From the NCBI GenBank assembly GCA_032629725.1, contig JAFEVB010000037.1:310001-374000 (forward strand): 64,000 nt of DNA, given 5' to 3'. This DNA comes from Gremmenia infestans. Lineage: Eukaryota; Ascomycota; Leotiomycetes; Helotiales; Hamatocanthoscyphaceae. Numbering within the stretch: position 1 is the first letter of the stretch; each line of letters starts with the position of its first letter. Below, piece by piece: positions 33,514 through 45,854 of the stretch. Below the pieces are notes generated by a model. It had not been told where the DNA came from. It made no database searches and saw nothing but the letters and a program-made list of their open reading frames with translations. Position numbers and translations under genes: made by a program.

Positions 33514-35715
33514 ATGGCGACACCTTCTGCCGAATCGATAAACAGAAGTCATATGCCTACTATCGAATCACCGAAAGACTTTTTCGCAGATGGCGAATCG
33601 AAAGAGAACATGGGAAGGAAACCTTTGCCTACAATACCTATACCCGTTACAGGGAGGATAGCTGGTGCACCAATGTCTCCAATTCGAGTGAACGTTCAAC
33701 AAGGAGACTGGCCACCACGCCCATCAAGCGCCAGGATTGAAGGTGGAGATGGCCATGACAGGCAGATTTCAGTTGACTCCGAAGGCTACATGGAGGAGCG
33801 GGAATTGGACCCTTCAGAGCCCAAGATGATGCCAGTGATACAGGATATCCCGTACCGAACAACGTACAATTCAAATAAATCAGGGCAGGTCCAACAACCA
33901 CAGACGGCCGTCAAATCTTATGTGGACAGTTCAAGTCCAAGGTCCAGTGGTTCCTCGAGCAATAGAAATGCAGTAGAGCGCGGGTATCCGGACCGAATAG
34001 ATGAGAATGGGAATGATCCGGCGAATCCTCCGGTGCCTCGTTTGCAATATCACCATCAAGCGCATAACTCAGAAGGGAGTGACAATCCCACACGTCTATC
34101 AGGTCGTAATAGTCCAAATGCACCACCAAAGAATCCAGTTGAAGCTGGTGTTTCGATAGGTCGTCACTTGACGCCCACACTACAAGGGGCTCGGCGGACC
34201 CCTATACAGCAGCAACGGCCTATATCTGCGTATTCTGATATGGGACAGAGAGGACGTTCCCCATCAGGATATATGACGCCGCACTCACCAGGCTGGGGAG
34301 GGCCGCGTGCTCCTTCAGCAAATTCGGCGAGATCTGATAGCAGGCCAATGTCTTATGTGGACCTGACTAATACGCAATACCCTCAACCACCACCGGCTCC
34401 TATTTCGATGGACAATTCGCAGCTTAGGTCCGCTGTGGGCTCAAATGCATCTCTTCTAAGCATGGCAAAGACACTGGACATGTATCGCCAAAATGTAAAG
34501 AAGTTGAACGATGCTGAAACTCAATATGCATTTGCCATATTCCTGATACAAGCTGCACAAGAAAACGGGCTTGGTCAGGATACTGGCCCTGTACCGCGGA
34601 AAGTCAGCCCAAAACCTGGGGGGCGCGATCTTGACAGCCCTTACGTCGACAAACCACAATCTTCACCACAAGAATTACTCAGTGAAGCCAAACATATACT
34701 GCAGAGGTTGTCCGACAGGGGTTATCCCTTTGCTCAATACTACTTGGCCGACGGATATGCATCCGGGCTTTTCAGCAAAGGCAAGGAGGACTACGGGACA
34801 GCGTTCCCTCTATTCGTGTCGGCAAGTAAACATGGTCACGCAGAGTCAGGATACCGAGCTGCATTATGTTATGAATTTGGGTGGGGCAGCCGGAAAGACC
34901 CAGCAAAGGCTGTGCAATTCTACAGGCAGTCAGCTTCAAAGAACCATCCAGGGGCAATGACTCGCCTTGGGAGAGCGTGTTTATCTGGAGATTTGGGTCT
35001 AAATAAGTATAGAGAAGGCTTGAAATGGTTGAAGCGAGCAACAGAATCAGCGGACATGCAGTATAACGCAGCTCCTTATCATCTTGGACTTTTGTACATT
35101 ACTGGGTACGGTGATGATATTTTCCAGGATGAGGTTTATGCCGCTCAGCTTTTTACACAAGCCGCAGATCTTGGGCATGCAGAATCATGTTACATTCTCG
35201 GTGATTCCTACGAGCACGGGAAGTTATCGTGTCCGCGAGACCCAGCACTGAGTGTTCATTTCTACACCGGAGCGGCCCAGCGAAGTCATCCGGCTGCCAT
35301 GATGGCTTTGTGTGCTTGGTATATGGTTGGCGCAGAGCCCGTGCTCGAGAAGGACGAGAACGAGGCATACGAGTGGGCGCGCCAAGCAGCTGAGTTGGGT
35401 ATGTATACTTTCATACTCTTTTATACCTCGTTTTACTAACAACACCTAGGCCTCACAAAAGCCGAGTACGCCGTAGGCTACTTCACCGAAATGGGCATCG
35501 GCACACGGCGAGACGTCCTCGAAGCGAACGTCTGGTACGTCAAGGCCGCCGACGGAGGCGACGAGCGCGCGAAACATAGATTGGCAGCAATCCGCGCCGC
35601 AGCGAGCGGCGGCACACCGATGGATGTCGAAGCACCTCGAAACAGCAAGATGAAGAAAGCAGCGAGCGGGAACGAAAAGACGGGGCAGAACGATAAGGAT
35701 TGCATTGTCATGTAA
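33514..35715 (+). CDS. SEL1-repeat chitin synthase activator, Skt5/Chs4 type
   Basis: Two exons, 33514-35398 and 35450-35715, with a 51-nt intron (GTATGT, branch TTACTAAC, acceptor TAG), giving 716 aa. Residues 1 to about 310 are disordered, Pro/Ser/Asn-rich. From about 310 to 660 there are tandem SEL1 repeats; examples are AQYYLADGYASGLFSKGKED and AESGYRAALCYEFGWGSRKD. The protein ends CIVM, a CaaX box for prenylation, as in yeast Chs4, where farnesylation affects membrane association. Without splicing the protein would lose the last repeats and the CaaX box. Family knowledge: these proteins bind and activate Chs3-type chitin synthases at the bud neck or septum. A septation/morphogenesis SEL1 paralogue is the alternative. 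The divergent class IV synthase next door supports the assignment. Confidence 0.85.
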
Positions 35716-36978
35716 GAATGATGGGAAACATGATGAATGACACAAAACATAGCGAAATGAGAAATGGAATCACCAAAACGGGAACTTGAAGAATGAATGA
35801 TTAGGTGTTGATCGAAATGGCATGTCACGTTGTATATACGGCGCGCCTGTTTCGAGTCTCGTTGCAGCATGCATGGTCGGGCGTTTTCTAGGCTCTGCGG
35901 ATCGTTTCGGTGCATAGGTTGCAGATGAGAGGGCATAGCTCGGTGGTTGCCAATTGGGCATTGACGGGTTTGTAATTGCATTGGAGCGAATAATCTACGA
36001 AATGAGATATGTGATTTGAAGACGAGTATACAAGTTCCCTGCTGCCTCGCTTCACTCGACTTGCTTTTCTTCATTCATTGCCTATTCCAATCCAAGATCC
36101 TCGCTCCCTACCTACTTACTAATAAGCCATAGTTCCTGGTTCGCTTCCTCGGTATTCCTCCCCCCCCACCCTTTATTCTTTACCTGGGTCCCCCACTGAT
36201 TTCTCCTCTCCAACAGCGATCCGGCAACGTCCTCGCTTCCCCTTTCCACTGAAAATACTCTACTCATCTCTCCCTCTCCCTATCTTTTTCTCTTTCTTTT
36301 TATCAGTAATAGTCATGCAAGATTTCTGCCATAGATGAATGAATCCATGACCACTCTATAAACCATTCTTCTAGGGCTCTCTGTTCGCTTTACGTTCACA
36401 TAATGAAGCAAGCGGATGTGGTCATTAGGATGTGCATAATGCTATACCCCTCCTCCCTCTTTTTTTTTCTTTCTGCCATCAACACACTCATTCCTCCCGG
36501 GAATTTTATCATCATATAACACGCCATTAGAGACTAGTAAACCTGAACCTTGCAAAACTCATTCACAATACGAGTAGAGAAAACAGGATAGGATATGGAG
36601 GGATATTTAGGTATCATTCTTTCTATTACTTGCAAGCCCTATGCCCCAAAGCGCTGATAGGCAATACCAAAACAATATCCCGCAGGATACCATAACAATC
36701 TTTAGCTAGCAATATGTAAGAATGAATCACACATCAATTCATTAAGCGCCCGTAAGTACAGGAAAAGAAAGACCAGCAACGAGAACGCCGCCTGCGCCGA
36801 ACGCGTAACGCTATGCAAAGAATGAGAATCCCCGGACGCCGCCTCATAACGCTATAAATAACATTTCTCGTAACATAGCATCAGTCGTAAGTGATGCAGA
36901 CCTCATGTTGTGGGGAAAGCTTCAAACAGACACGAAGAAAGAATGGTGAAGGTCTGGAGCCGAGAGGCAGCTCTAGAC
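35716..36978. other. 1.3 kb interval between convergent genes
   Basis: 3' sides of the Skt5-type gene and the polo kinase gene. No supported frame; several CT-rich and poly-T runs. Confidence 0.55.
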
Positions 36979-39900
36979 TCATACAACGATGTCTGGGATG
37001 TTTGCTTCTGGCTTCCGTGGGTTAAACCAAGCAACTCTCCGATCGTCGTTGTTTCTGGAGCCAACAGTTACCCAGACGTGTTTGTAGGGAACTTTGACAT
37101 TAACCGTCTCTCTACAACCAAGCCATTTCAAGCGGCCGTTGGGTTCCATGTTACTGTTTCCAATACCGCCATTGCTGACCCATTCTTTGATAATGTCTCT
37201 GATGAACTCGACTTTCTTGCGGAAATCGTTGGCGGAAGGAATTCCTTGCATCATAGGGTCGATTTCTGGGCGCTTGCGAATTGTAGATTTGCCGGATCGA
37301 CTTGGTTTCACCAAGAAGTTGAGGAGAGTTTGAAGCGGGTAGGAGAGATGTTGGCGGTCATCCAGCGCTTGGGCGGGTATCGTGCCTTTGGAAGAGAGAT
37401 CTTGAGCAGCTTCTAATGGGAGGTGATAGAAGTCGCACCAAACGCCGTCGGCAGAGATAACAATCTTAGTGTGGTCTGGGAAGTTGAACTGAAAGAAGTC
37501 AGTAAAGGTCAGATATACATAAGTGATTTGAACGAACCTGGAAATGGCCGTCGGAGAATCCCCAACAGCCAACGTCACCCCATCGTTGATAGAAGGTGAT
37601 GACATCCCCAGCAACGGTAGCCTCTGTTTGGTCTTGAGGGGGTGCAATTGCCAATGTTTCGTAAGGGTACTCTTGATCTCTTCCAAATGCGGTCATATAA
37701 TTTGCGAACTTCTTCCAGAGCACGATCTTCTCTCGCTTGCGATCATCGCATTCGTCAACTCCTCGAGATAACTTACCGCTCTCGCCGTCCTTAACAGTGA
37801 TCTTGTAGTTCTGGGCGCTGACTTTGCCGCGGGAGATACCTCGGTCGCCCCTATTCTCATAGAATTCTATCTTGGGCCCTGAAATCGGCACAATCTGGTG
37901 TCGATCGACATAGGCAGGATTTCCCCTGTTTTGCAAATGCCTTTCCGCATCTCTGACAACAATACACGACGGCGGTAGGCTCCCCTTGCCACCATCGGCG
38001 GGGTCTACAGGTGTTCCCCGAAAGATGCATCCGACACTACCATTACTTAGGATATAGCCAAGACCAAATTTATTGGTGTAGTCGACCCATTTCACCACGA
38101 TTGTCGGATGTGGTGCTGTTCGCCGTGACTCTAAAGCCATAGATCTGCTATTGAGTGCTCGCTCCAATTCGGCTTGAAGCCGCTGAAGGCCTTTTAATAC
38201 ATGATCAGGTTTTGTGTTTGGCAATAACTCGAGCTTCTCGTGAGGGCTGAAAATCGACGCCGATTTCTCAACAGTGAGATCAATCATTTGGACCTCCTTT
38301 GGTTTCTTCTCTACAACGGGCTTCTTGAGTTGATTCATCAGATCATTCGCAAGTCGGTCTTCCACATCGGCCACTTCTTCAGAAACCCGTTCCTCATCCT
38401 TTCGAGACTTGTTTCGGGTGGGTATGTTGATAGCTGGTCCTAAATTGCTTTCTGCAGCGGAATTTGAACTTTGTCCCGAAGGCTGACGTGTCCTACCCGC
38501 TCGGACAGCTTGACTGAGGTTTGATGCTCCAGGTCTGGCTCTTTGTTGAGCTGCATAACTCTGGGTAGCCGGACGACCCACTGGTAGACGGAGCTGCTCA
38601 ACTGGCTTAGATTTTGGAGCAACCGATGATCCTTCCAAGTCGTCTTCATCATCCACAACTAGTTGCGACTGCTCTCTTACCCATTCAGCAAAAGGTCGAT
38701 ATACCACACCGTCGGGCAAGGGGACTGCTGGGGTGAGGCCTGCTTTCTCTTCTGCAGCTACTTCTCGATATGTAGTTGTGTGTGACTTTGGCGGATTCCA
38801 AGGGCCAACGTCGCACTGTGCAGCTAGTTTCTTCAAATTTCGTAGATAAATGTTGGATTTGCCGGCTCGAACACCAATCGAGAGGAATTGCTCACCAGCA
38901 GGTGCCATGTCACGTAGATCCGGAGTCATTTCACTGGATTGTGGCATCCAACCACATGTGAAGAACGGATGCTGGACTATAGTATCGGGATCTGGCCGTT
39001 CCTCGGGAGCTTGGAGCATATCGGAAACTAAATCCTTGGTTTCTTGGGAGATGAAATTCTCCGAAGTATTTAGCTTAGGCCAGTCATATTCTCGCTCACG
39101 CGCTCTGCGGTATATCTCATCTGCCGTGGTTGATTGAAAAGGAGGCTTCCCGGTGAGCATGGCAAAACTGTTTCTGTCAGTTGATTCGGAGTATCGTAGA
39201 TGAAGCAAACTCACATGATGATCCCCAAACTCCAGATATCAACTGCATGATCATGCCCTTGCTTGTCCTTGCTAAGAATCTCAGGGGCAATATAATTCGG
39301 GGTACCGCACAGTGTTGTTCTTCGGCAAGAACTCCAGTCCTTGCCTGACATGAAGAGAGCTGCCAGACCAAAATCGCCGACTTTGACGTTCATGTCCTTG
39401 TCCAAAAAGATATTCCCCATCTTCAGATCCCGGTGAATAATGCCTTTTGCGTGCATGTACTTGATTGCGCCTGCCATCTGGACGGCCCAAAACCGAACTT
39501 CAGGTTCAGTTATAAACTTCCTCTTCTTGACCATATCCATCAGAGAACCATTGGGGCAAAGTTCCAGTACTAAGTATGTGCATTTATCGTAGGCGAATGC
39601 TCTGTGGAATCGCACGATATTGGGGTGGTTCATCTTCGAATGGATCTGGAGCTCGGTTTGAAACTTCATGATAGTCAGTTTCTCTTCAGATTCTTGGAAG
39701 AATATATCCGACCTTTTGTTCCATCTTCTTTTGTGGCATATGGCTCTTGACAATTTTCAAGGCATATGTCTGCTTTGTACCCGACAAGCGTGCTTCATAG
39801 CATATAGCAAAGCCTCCCCTTCCAAGTAAGCGGCCCGTTCGATATATGGCTCCATCCTTCCGATCCGAGCTTGGAGGCTCTTGAACTTCCTCTGGGGGTG

Positions 39901-40015
39901 GGGGTGGATGGTCTTTTTCCTTCTGGATCGGTCTGCCAGCGGGAGCTTTCAGTTTCTGGGCTGCTTGTTTATTTCGAATGGGGGCATTCGTATCCCTGGG
40001 TGACAGCGCCTCCAT
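36979..40015 (-). CDS. Polo-like protein kinase (Cdc5/PlkA type)
   Basis: Four exons, 40015-39713, 39663-39215, 39167-37538 and 37488-36979, separated by introns of 49, 47 and 49 nt; all junction phases agree. The product is 963 aa. Residues 1-58 are Pro/Lys-rich. The kinase domain begins with GRGGFAICYEA (Gly loop) near 65, then HRDLKMGN (catalytic loop), VGDFGLA (Mg loop) and an activation loop with CRRTTLCGTPNYIAPE. The long linker (about 340-630) is Ser/Pro/Arg-rich and contains a VKKPKE-like basic stretch. Polo-box sequence follows, with VVKWVDYTNKFGLGYILSNG typical of the first polo box and FPDHTKIVI in the second. Family knowledge: polo kinases control mitotic entry, spindle and septation. 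The start was taken at the first ATG in frame, as the frame opens with a non-ATG codon. Confidence 0.92.
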
Positions 40016-40409
40016 TTTCAATCCGCCTCTGGAAATATGGACTCAAGGACTAAAGACGGACGGGCTTGCAGATTTGGCGATTGCTGCGAAATGTCGAAGG
40101 GGTTGAAAGGTATGGTGGTCACGATCGTGCACATCCTAGTTGGAGTAAATAAAGTTGGCGTGTCCCGATATGGATCTCTATATTGGCAGGGCAACAACGA
40201 TTATAGTAGATGACTAACAATTTCACTGCACTGATATCGTCTACGAATCCTCACAAATAGTAGAACATACTAGATGGAAGGATTTATTGATGTACGCATG
40301 ATGGACTTGGATACGAATCGCGGGTCCTTTATATGAACGTGTTGATAGTCGACCAACAATCGCTACATCAGATGGTCTCAATAAACAACTTTCTCCTCAA
40401 GCCGGCATA
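40016..40409. promoter_or_regulatory. Divergent promoter, polo kinase and OPA3-like gene
   Basis: 394 bp between opposite start codons; AT-rich in the middle. No known operator recognised. Confidence 0.5.
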
Positions 40410-41079
40410 ATGGTCCCCCTTCCCTTATTCAAATTGGGAGGTCTATTTATAAGACATGTCTCCAAATATGGCGCGGTAAGATTTGCAGATCTCTTGATCC
40501 TCGGAACCTGCAACTAATCTACTCTAGAATTGGATCAAAGCCCAAGCCCATGACCATCCAAGGTTTCGCAAATCCGCCGCCAAATATGGTCAATTGATGC
40601 ACCAGATCAATATGCGAATGTCCGTAACATTACTTCGAGATGTAGAAGCCGAGAGGAGGGCTAAGGAGAAGGCAGAGGCACCTACAGTCAAGACAGAAGA
40701 AGAAACCCGGCAGGATGAGACGAAGGCCAAGAAAAGCCAAAAGGAGGCTCCGAAGAGTATATGGCGGCGGAAGTTCCGGCCTCTGCCAGAAACGAAAGCT
40801 GTGGATCTCTTTGCGGATGTTATTGGGGATGCTTTCATTCTCTCAGTGGCTATCGGCCTAATACTCTACGAATATATACGAGCACAGGGGAAACCAGATT
40901 CGAATGGGGAGAAGATAGCTGCTCTTGATGAGAAGTTCAAGGAACTTGTCCAGAAGGAGAAAGAGCTGGAGGAAGCAAAGCAGCAGCAGCAAAACAAGGT
41001 GGAGACTCTGGAGCAAGCTATTGAAGAGATGCGGATTGCAAGTCGGAAGCAGAAGCAGTCCGTATCATCACTCTCCTGA
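40410..41079 (+). CDS. OPA3-like mitochondrial protein
   Basis: Two exons, 40410-40475 and 40528-41079, with a 52-nt intron (GTAAGA, branch AACTAATC, acceptor TAG), giving 205 aa. The N-terminus MVPLPLFKLGGLFIRHVSKY followed by NWIKAQAHDHPRFR matches the OPA3 signature closely. Residues about 90-110 are a charged, Lys/Glu-rich insertion. A membrane-prone helix FILSVAIGLILYEYIRA follows at about 130-150. The tail (about 165-200) is a Lys/Glu/Gln coiled coil. Family knowledge: OPA3 is a conserved mitochondrial membrane protein linked to mitochondrial shape; mutation of the human protein causes optic atrophy and 3-methylglutaconic aciduria. Without the first exon the protein would lack its family signature. 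Confidence 0.88.
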
Positions 41080-41487
41080 TGGTTAGCTTCTTGCGTACGC
41101 AGGCTGATTCGAAGAGCATGTAGAGGCCTTCTCTCCTGGTCGGGGTAATTTATTATTGCCACTCAAAGAAGCAGAAGACGTTTGTAAGATCAAAATGGGT
41201 ATGAACAGGTTCCGGGCATTCTGAAGTTCCAGGCCCTATGTGTATATACACCTAGTATGTCCCTAGGTATCTTGGGCAAAACTCGCTTCTTGGAAAGTCT
41301 TCGCTTCATAAAATTGAGGCGTTCGAGGAACTCCCAATTGTACATTCTACTTTACATACAACCAATCCCATCTCCTAGATCTTAATGTGTTGTCCCCTTA
41401 TCCCCTTCCGTCAAAACGATTCCCACTCTTCGTGACCTAGTTACAGCCTTTCACTGCATCACCTCTGTCTAATAACAATCGACAGAA

Positions 41488-42262
41488 ATGTTGTTCTGCA
41501 CTTCCCTGCGGAAGAGAAGTGAGTGGGCCGCTGTTCCAGCAAATCTCCTTGCTGAGCAACAGGTAAGATGGCAAGGTAAGCTTTGTGATGATCTGGTTTC
41601 CACGACTTGCTAACATAACCTCAGAACAGTCACTAGAAACCCACGACTTGGCAATACAGGTTTCTCGCCACAACAGTGACCACCGAGAATTCTTTCGCCT
41701 TCTCCTCCTCTCCGCCTCGGACGTTGAACATCATGGTACAGCAATGTCACGTATCGAGAGGCTTTATCACCAGACAGGTGGACGCCAGGTTGGCATCCTC
41801 TTTCTGCTACAAGAGAAGTCTCCCAACGGCAATGGAACAATCCCGTACATGAAACTTCAGTGCAGGTTAGTAGTCTTAGTCTCTGGTCTGTTATTTCAAT
41901 GGTGCTGATACCAGCCAAGCCTTCTTTCTGCCTTCGACATGCCCACTATTCCGTTATTCTCCACCCGCTCTCTACTAGACACGCTCTTCAAATTTCAGCG
42001 ACAACTCGTTTCGACAAGAGCGGAGATATATATGCCACGAGCAAGGCCTGACATGACCTTGCTGCCATACTGCTTCCTCAAGCCACCAATGCCGGAACAC
42101 CCTAAGAATCTCCTGGTCGATGTTGTTCACACCATGGGGGAACTGGCTGGGGCTGCTACCACTCTAGAAGGCCAGAAATGCATTAGGAGCTTGGTATCAG
42201 AGCCGGGCTCGACTGTGGCTGAAGATATCATAGAATTCTGGGAGCAGGAATACTTGGTATAA
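41488..42262 (+). CDS. Unrecognised three-exon protein, soluble, about 217 aa
   Basis: Exons 41488-41562, 41630-41865 and 41920-42262 read as one frame. Intron 1 has two equally good donors (CAG/GTAAGA at 41563 and AAG/GTAAGC at 41578) and two matching acceptors five bases apart; the longer pairing adds seven residues. Intron 2 needs acceptor AAG at 41919 to keep frame. The protein has no signal peptide and no convincing membrane helix. Segments such as REFFRLLLLSASDVEHHG and GGRQVGILFLLQEK look like folded, conserved core; the C-terminal part is helical, ending in AEDIIEFWEQEYLV. I do not recognise the family. The splice agreement across three exons makes a real gene likely. A further upstream exon cannot be excluded. 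Confidence 0.6.
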
Positions 42263-42941
42263 CTACTACTGAAACACAGACAAGGACTCAACGCAGAGAT
42301 CACAGAAGGATTGATAAGAATTGGCATTGCACATTACTTGCAGATGAACAAGTTGCACAAAGTATAGAGATTTACAGGAACTGAGCTGAGCCGGCTGAAC
42401 GGGTAAAATACATACATAGCCCCTTTAAAGTAGATACGAAATAGAAGTACCAAGATCTCTATCTTACTCTTCTAATCCTTTCCGTGGATCTCTCTCCAAA
42501 AGCTTTGACCAGTTTGACGTTTGGAATATGACGTTGCGCTGCGTCCAACCTAGACAAAATATCCGCATAGCAAACCAGGAACCAGAAGCATGCACAGTAA
42601 AATCCCCACAGGAAATAAATGCAGTCCAATGAATAAAGTAAAGGACAAATAGCCTCTTTTTCACATTGCAAACAAAGCGACAGGTGACTTGCCTGACTTT
42701 GTCTCCCCATGTTGCGTGAAAGGACCCTTGTCTTGTTCAGTGACGTAGCCTTCCGCCGCTAGGAAAGCACGCCAGCCAGGAACACTAACTCCTTGCTCTG
42801 GAGCTACAAAACCATCAACATCTCCCACTTCCATCACGTTCCTCATACAAACCAAATACCTCATTGAAATCAATCACACGAACTTCAAGCCAGCCTCCAC
42901 CTTCATACCAAATCCCAAATCCTCCATACAAATCAGCAATC

Positions 42942-43515
42942 ATGACTCGCGGAGAAGCAAACCAGACCAAGATCCACTACAAGGGCACCGACGAGGACTT
43001 CATCATCTTCGTTGACGATGCAAAGGCGGCCAAGGACTGGAAGAACGACAAATCTATCCCTCTTTCACAGGTTGTGAGCTCATTCAAGGTCTTCGTTACA
43101 CACAAGTATGTCTATTCAATCCTGTCATCTTTTTGTTGTCACTACCCCTCATTTCATCGTCTCCTGATGTTTGCGGGGTTCAACACCTCAACCCCACATC
43201 CCAAGTCAACCTCTTCATCTCGTTCATACTGCATAACTGAACTTTATACTAATGTTCTCTATTACAGACACGGAGCACAGGGCACAATGGACGGCGCCTC
43301 CCATGCGACTCTCGAGAATGAGTTCGGCACCCACGTCGACGAGGAGGTCATCAAGCAAATCTTAGAGAAAGGCACTCTTCAAGAGACCGAGGTACATACA
43401 TATCCTGCGTTATCCCACGTCCCCTTACATCAAATGCTAATCAATCTTGCAACAACAGGCGGCAGGCCGAAGCGGTTCCACGAACGACAGCATGGGTGCA
43501 CGTGTCGCTCACTAA
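42942..43515 (+). CDS. Rtc3-like protein with SBDS N-terminal fold
   Basis: Three exons, 42942-43105, 43268-43391 and 43459-43515, giving 114 aa. The introns have donors GTATGT and GTACAT. The sequence matches the SBDS/FYSH fold of yeast Rtc3 (YHR087W): KIHYKGTDEDFIIFVDDAKA at the start, then HGAQGTMDGASHATLENEFG and DEEVIKQILEKGTLQE. The last exon is a short Ser/Gly-rich tail ending RVAH. Family knowledge: Rtc3 is related to the N-terminal domain of the ribosome maturation factor Sdo1/SBDS and has been linked to RNA metabolism and telomere capping in yeast; its exact biochemistry is unclear. The length is normal for the family. Continuing into the first intron gives a longer frame with no family resemblance, which supports the splice model. 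Confidence 0.85.
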
Positions 43516-45294
43516 ATGTATTTTCTTTGGTGTAATTATGAGCGTTTGCACGGTGGCATATAAGAATATTGAATATGGTTCCTGAGATCATGGTGGGCGA
43601 GCTACTTAGCTCTCTACGGAGAAATGCTCAGGAAGAATAAGAATAAAAAATCGTCAAAAGCAACATTGTGGTTTGTTGCCTAGTTCAGTGATTGTGATAT
43701 TGCGAGTGGATGCTCAGATGTCTCCAGTTGCGCATGCCACCATGAGACGAACGACAAAAGGTCCTTCCTTTCAACAGAGCCCCAGCCCTCGTGTAACCAT
43801 TCGCAATAGCCCTTGCACTTGCGTATACCTAATTATGCAATGCAAGAAGCCCGAACTCCTAATTCCGTCGTCCTCCCCATCTCTAAAAATAGGAAGACAT
43901 TCATTCCATCCATCGCCAATGAAGGCATTTATTTCTTCAGCAGTACTGTACCAAGTCCAAGGCCAATGAGCCTCTGCCCTTCCTTCCTTTCACTCCAGCC
44001 TCTCCTGAAACGAATTCGTACCACCACGACGGGCCATAGTACGGCATATTCCAAAATAGACATTAGAAGACCCTTCAGGACCACGAACAATCATAGCAAG
44101 CTCTAATTTAAATCACAAGTACTGCTATGTACAGTAAAAGACCGCTGGCTTTCCGCTGGCCCTACCTGGCTGCATCAATCATACCTAGGTAAGGTAAGGT
44201 AAGAGCCCAAGTATAAAACGATGGAGAAGCCAAGAGTATGTATATAAAGGTTCCCCAGCTAATAAAATGAAGAACCAGACAGATTGGTATGCTGTACGCT
44301 ATAACATACCAATACTCCAAGACCGGTACAGTACAGCATCGCTGACAGAACATGATAATTTATACCTAATACAAAAGATTGCATCGATCCTAACTACACA
44401 CATAGCCCACCCCTTCCCTTCAGATTCTCAACAATAGATAAATAAACAAATAAACCAGGGATTACATAAGCACCACTTCCCCTCCCCACATAATCCCAGC
44501 GCCAAAAGAAACAAATTCCCCTTCCCTTCTCTTCCAATACTTCTCTTCTGCCCCCAATAGCCTTTCGAGATCAAGTGTAATCAACCATGTAAGTGAAATA
44601 GGTCATGTGCGTGCGTACGACGGTGTGTTATGAGACGCAGGCCAGAGGTCTTCGGAGCCTTGAAACTTGAAGTGTACGAGGATAATGGATGGATGTCGTG
44701 AGATTTCTGAAGTGGGGATTACAGTAGGAAGGAAGTATTGTAAGCAAGCGCTTAGAAGTCGTACCACCACACCTGTGCGCCCCAAACTCGTGATAGATTC
44801 CTAGAATCCTTCTTTCGCAGTGGTATTTCTCGGGGTAGGTGTTGTATTTACAGTAGTAGGCGAGGAAAGTGTAATGAGAGGGTGAGAGTATACTATATGG
44901 TGCCTGCTAGGGAGGAAGAGGGTCAGGTGAGTGAGAAAGGGAGGGGATGGAGGTAGGTGAACGGAAAGGAGAAAGAATCCTAGGACTTCACGAGGAAAAT
45001 GAAATAGAAAAAAAAGGAAAGGAAAGGAGAGTAAGAATGTGGGATTCATCGATAGATTATCTCCCGACATTACAACCCATAAGCAACAACCCATTACCCA
45101 ATCCTTCCACCACTCCCACAATGCACCCACCCACATTAAAGATACGCCGACGCTGATGCTGCTAAAAGAGATTGCTCATCTGTTCCATGGCATGTTCTAT
45201 GATATATACATCTGTAAATGACCTAAGAGGAGATGTTTTATCTTTCCACCTGACCATGTACAGTATGTAGAGTTTTCATCTTCAGAAATGAAGA
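43516..45294. other. 1.8 kb non-coding stretch between convergent genes
   Basis: Contains GTAC-centred palindromes near 43944, 44133 and 44325 and a TACCTAGGTAAGGTAAGGTAAG stretch near 44183. Short frames only; no recognisable gene. Confidence 0.5.
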
Positions 45295-45854
45295 CTATAC
45301 TTTGCCAGAATAACCACCACGTGGGGGTAGAGACCACGGTACAGCTACCACGACCTGTTATCTGTTAGTATATTGTCTTCTGATCCCCGTACAAGGAGAT
45401 GGAATAGGATAGGATTAAACACACCTCTCCCTCACTATAAGCCCAAAAATAAACACCCATCCCTATCACATAATAAATCGCTGGATTCGTCGCCTGGTAC
45501 ATCAACGCCGCGACTAAAGCACACATCGGCAGCGCCACGAGCCGAGCCTCGATACTGCGGTGGATAGCAGTGCCAGCCAGGAATCCCAGCGGCCATTCCC
45601 ATGCCAGCATGACGAGCCCGGAGATCAGGTTGATAGTTTGCAGGACGGGGATCGGTTTGACAGCTCCGTCTAGGTTCTTGGTCAGGAAGTCCCAGAAGAC
45701 TTTGGGCCAGAAATAGCCTTCGATCGCTGCTGCTACTTGGTCTGTCGATATAGAGTTAGAGTTGTGATGTGGGTTTTGGGAGAGAAATGGACATACATAT
45801 TGCAGCAGTGAGGACAATAAGGCGAGCCCAATGGTTCTTGATGAGTTTACCCAT
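45295..45854 (-). CDS. Small four-helix fungal membrane protein (DUF7727-like)
   Basis: Three exons, 45854-45797, 45741-45425 and 45354-45295, giving 144 aa. Donors are GTATGT and GTGTGT; the second acceptor is preceded by TACTAAC. The N-terminus MGKLIKNHWARLIVLTAA and the segment AIEGYFWPKVFWDFLTKNLD belong to a conserved fungal family that I believe is DUF7727; the number is from memory. Four hydrophobic segments are visible: about 9-28, 47-68, 82-103 and 106-122. The short C-terminal exon is Pro/Gly-rich and ends SGKV. No function is known to me. Its first ATG is followed at once by a Lys-rich start and there is no cleavable signal peptide. Confidence 0.72.

Noticed and set aside
33514..35398. 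Reading the SEL1 protein as a single unspliced 641-aa frame
   Set aside because: That frame ends in hydrophobic intron sequence; the spliced form continues the repeat and ends in a CaaX box, as expected for the family.
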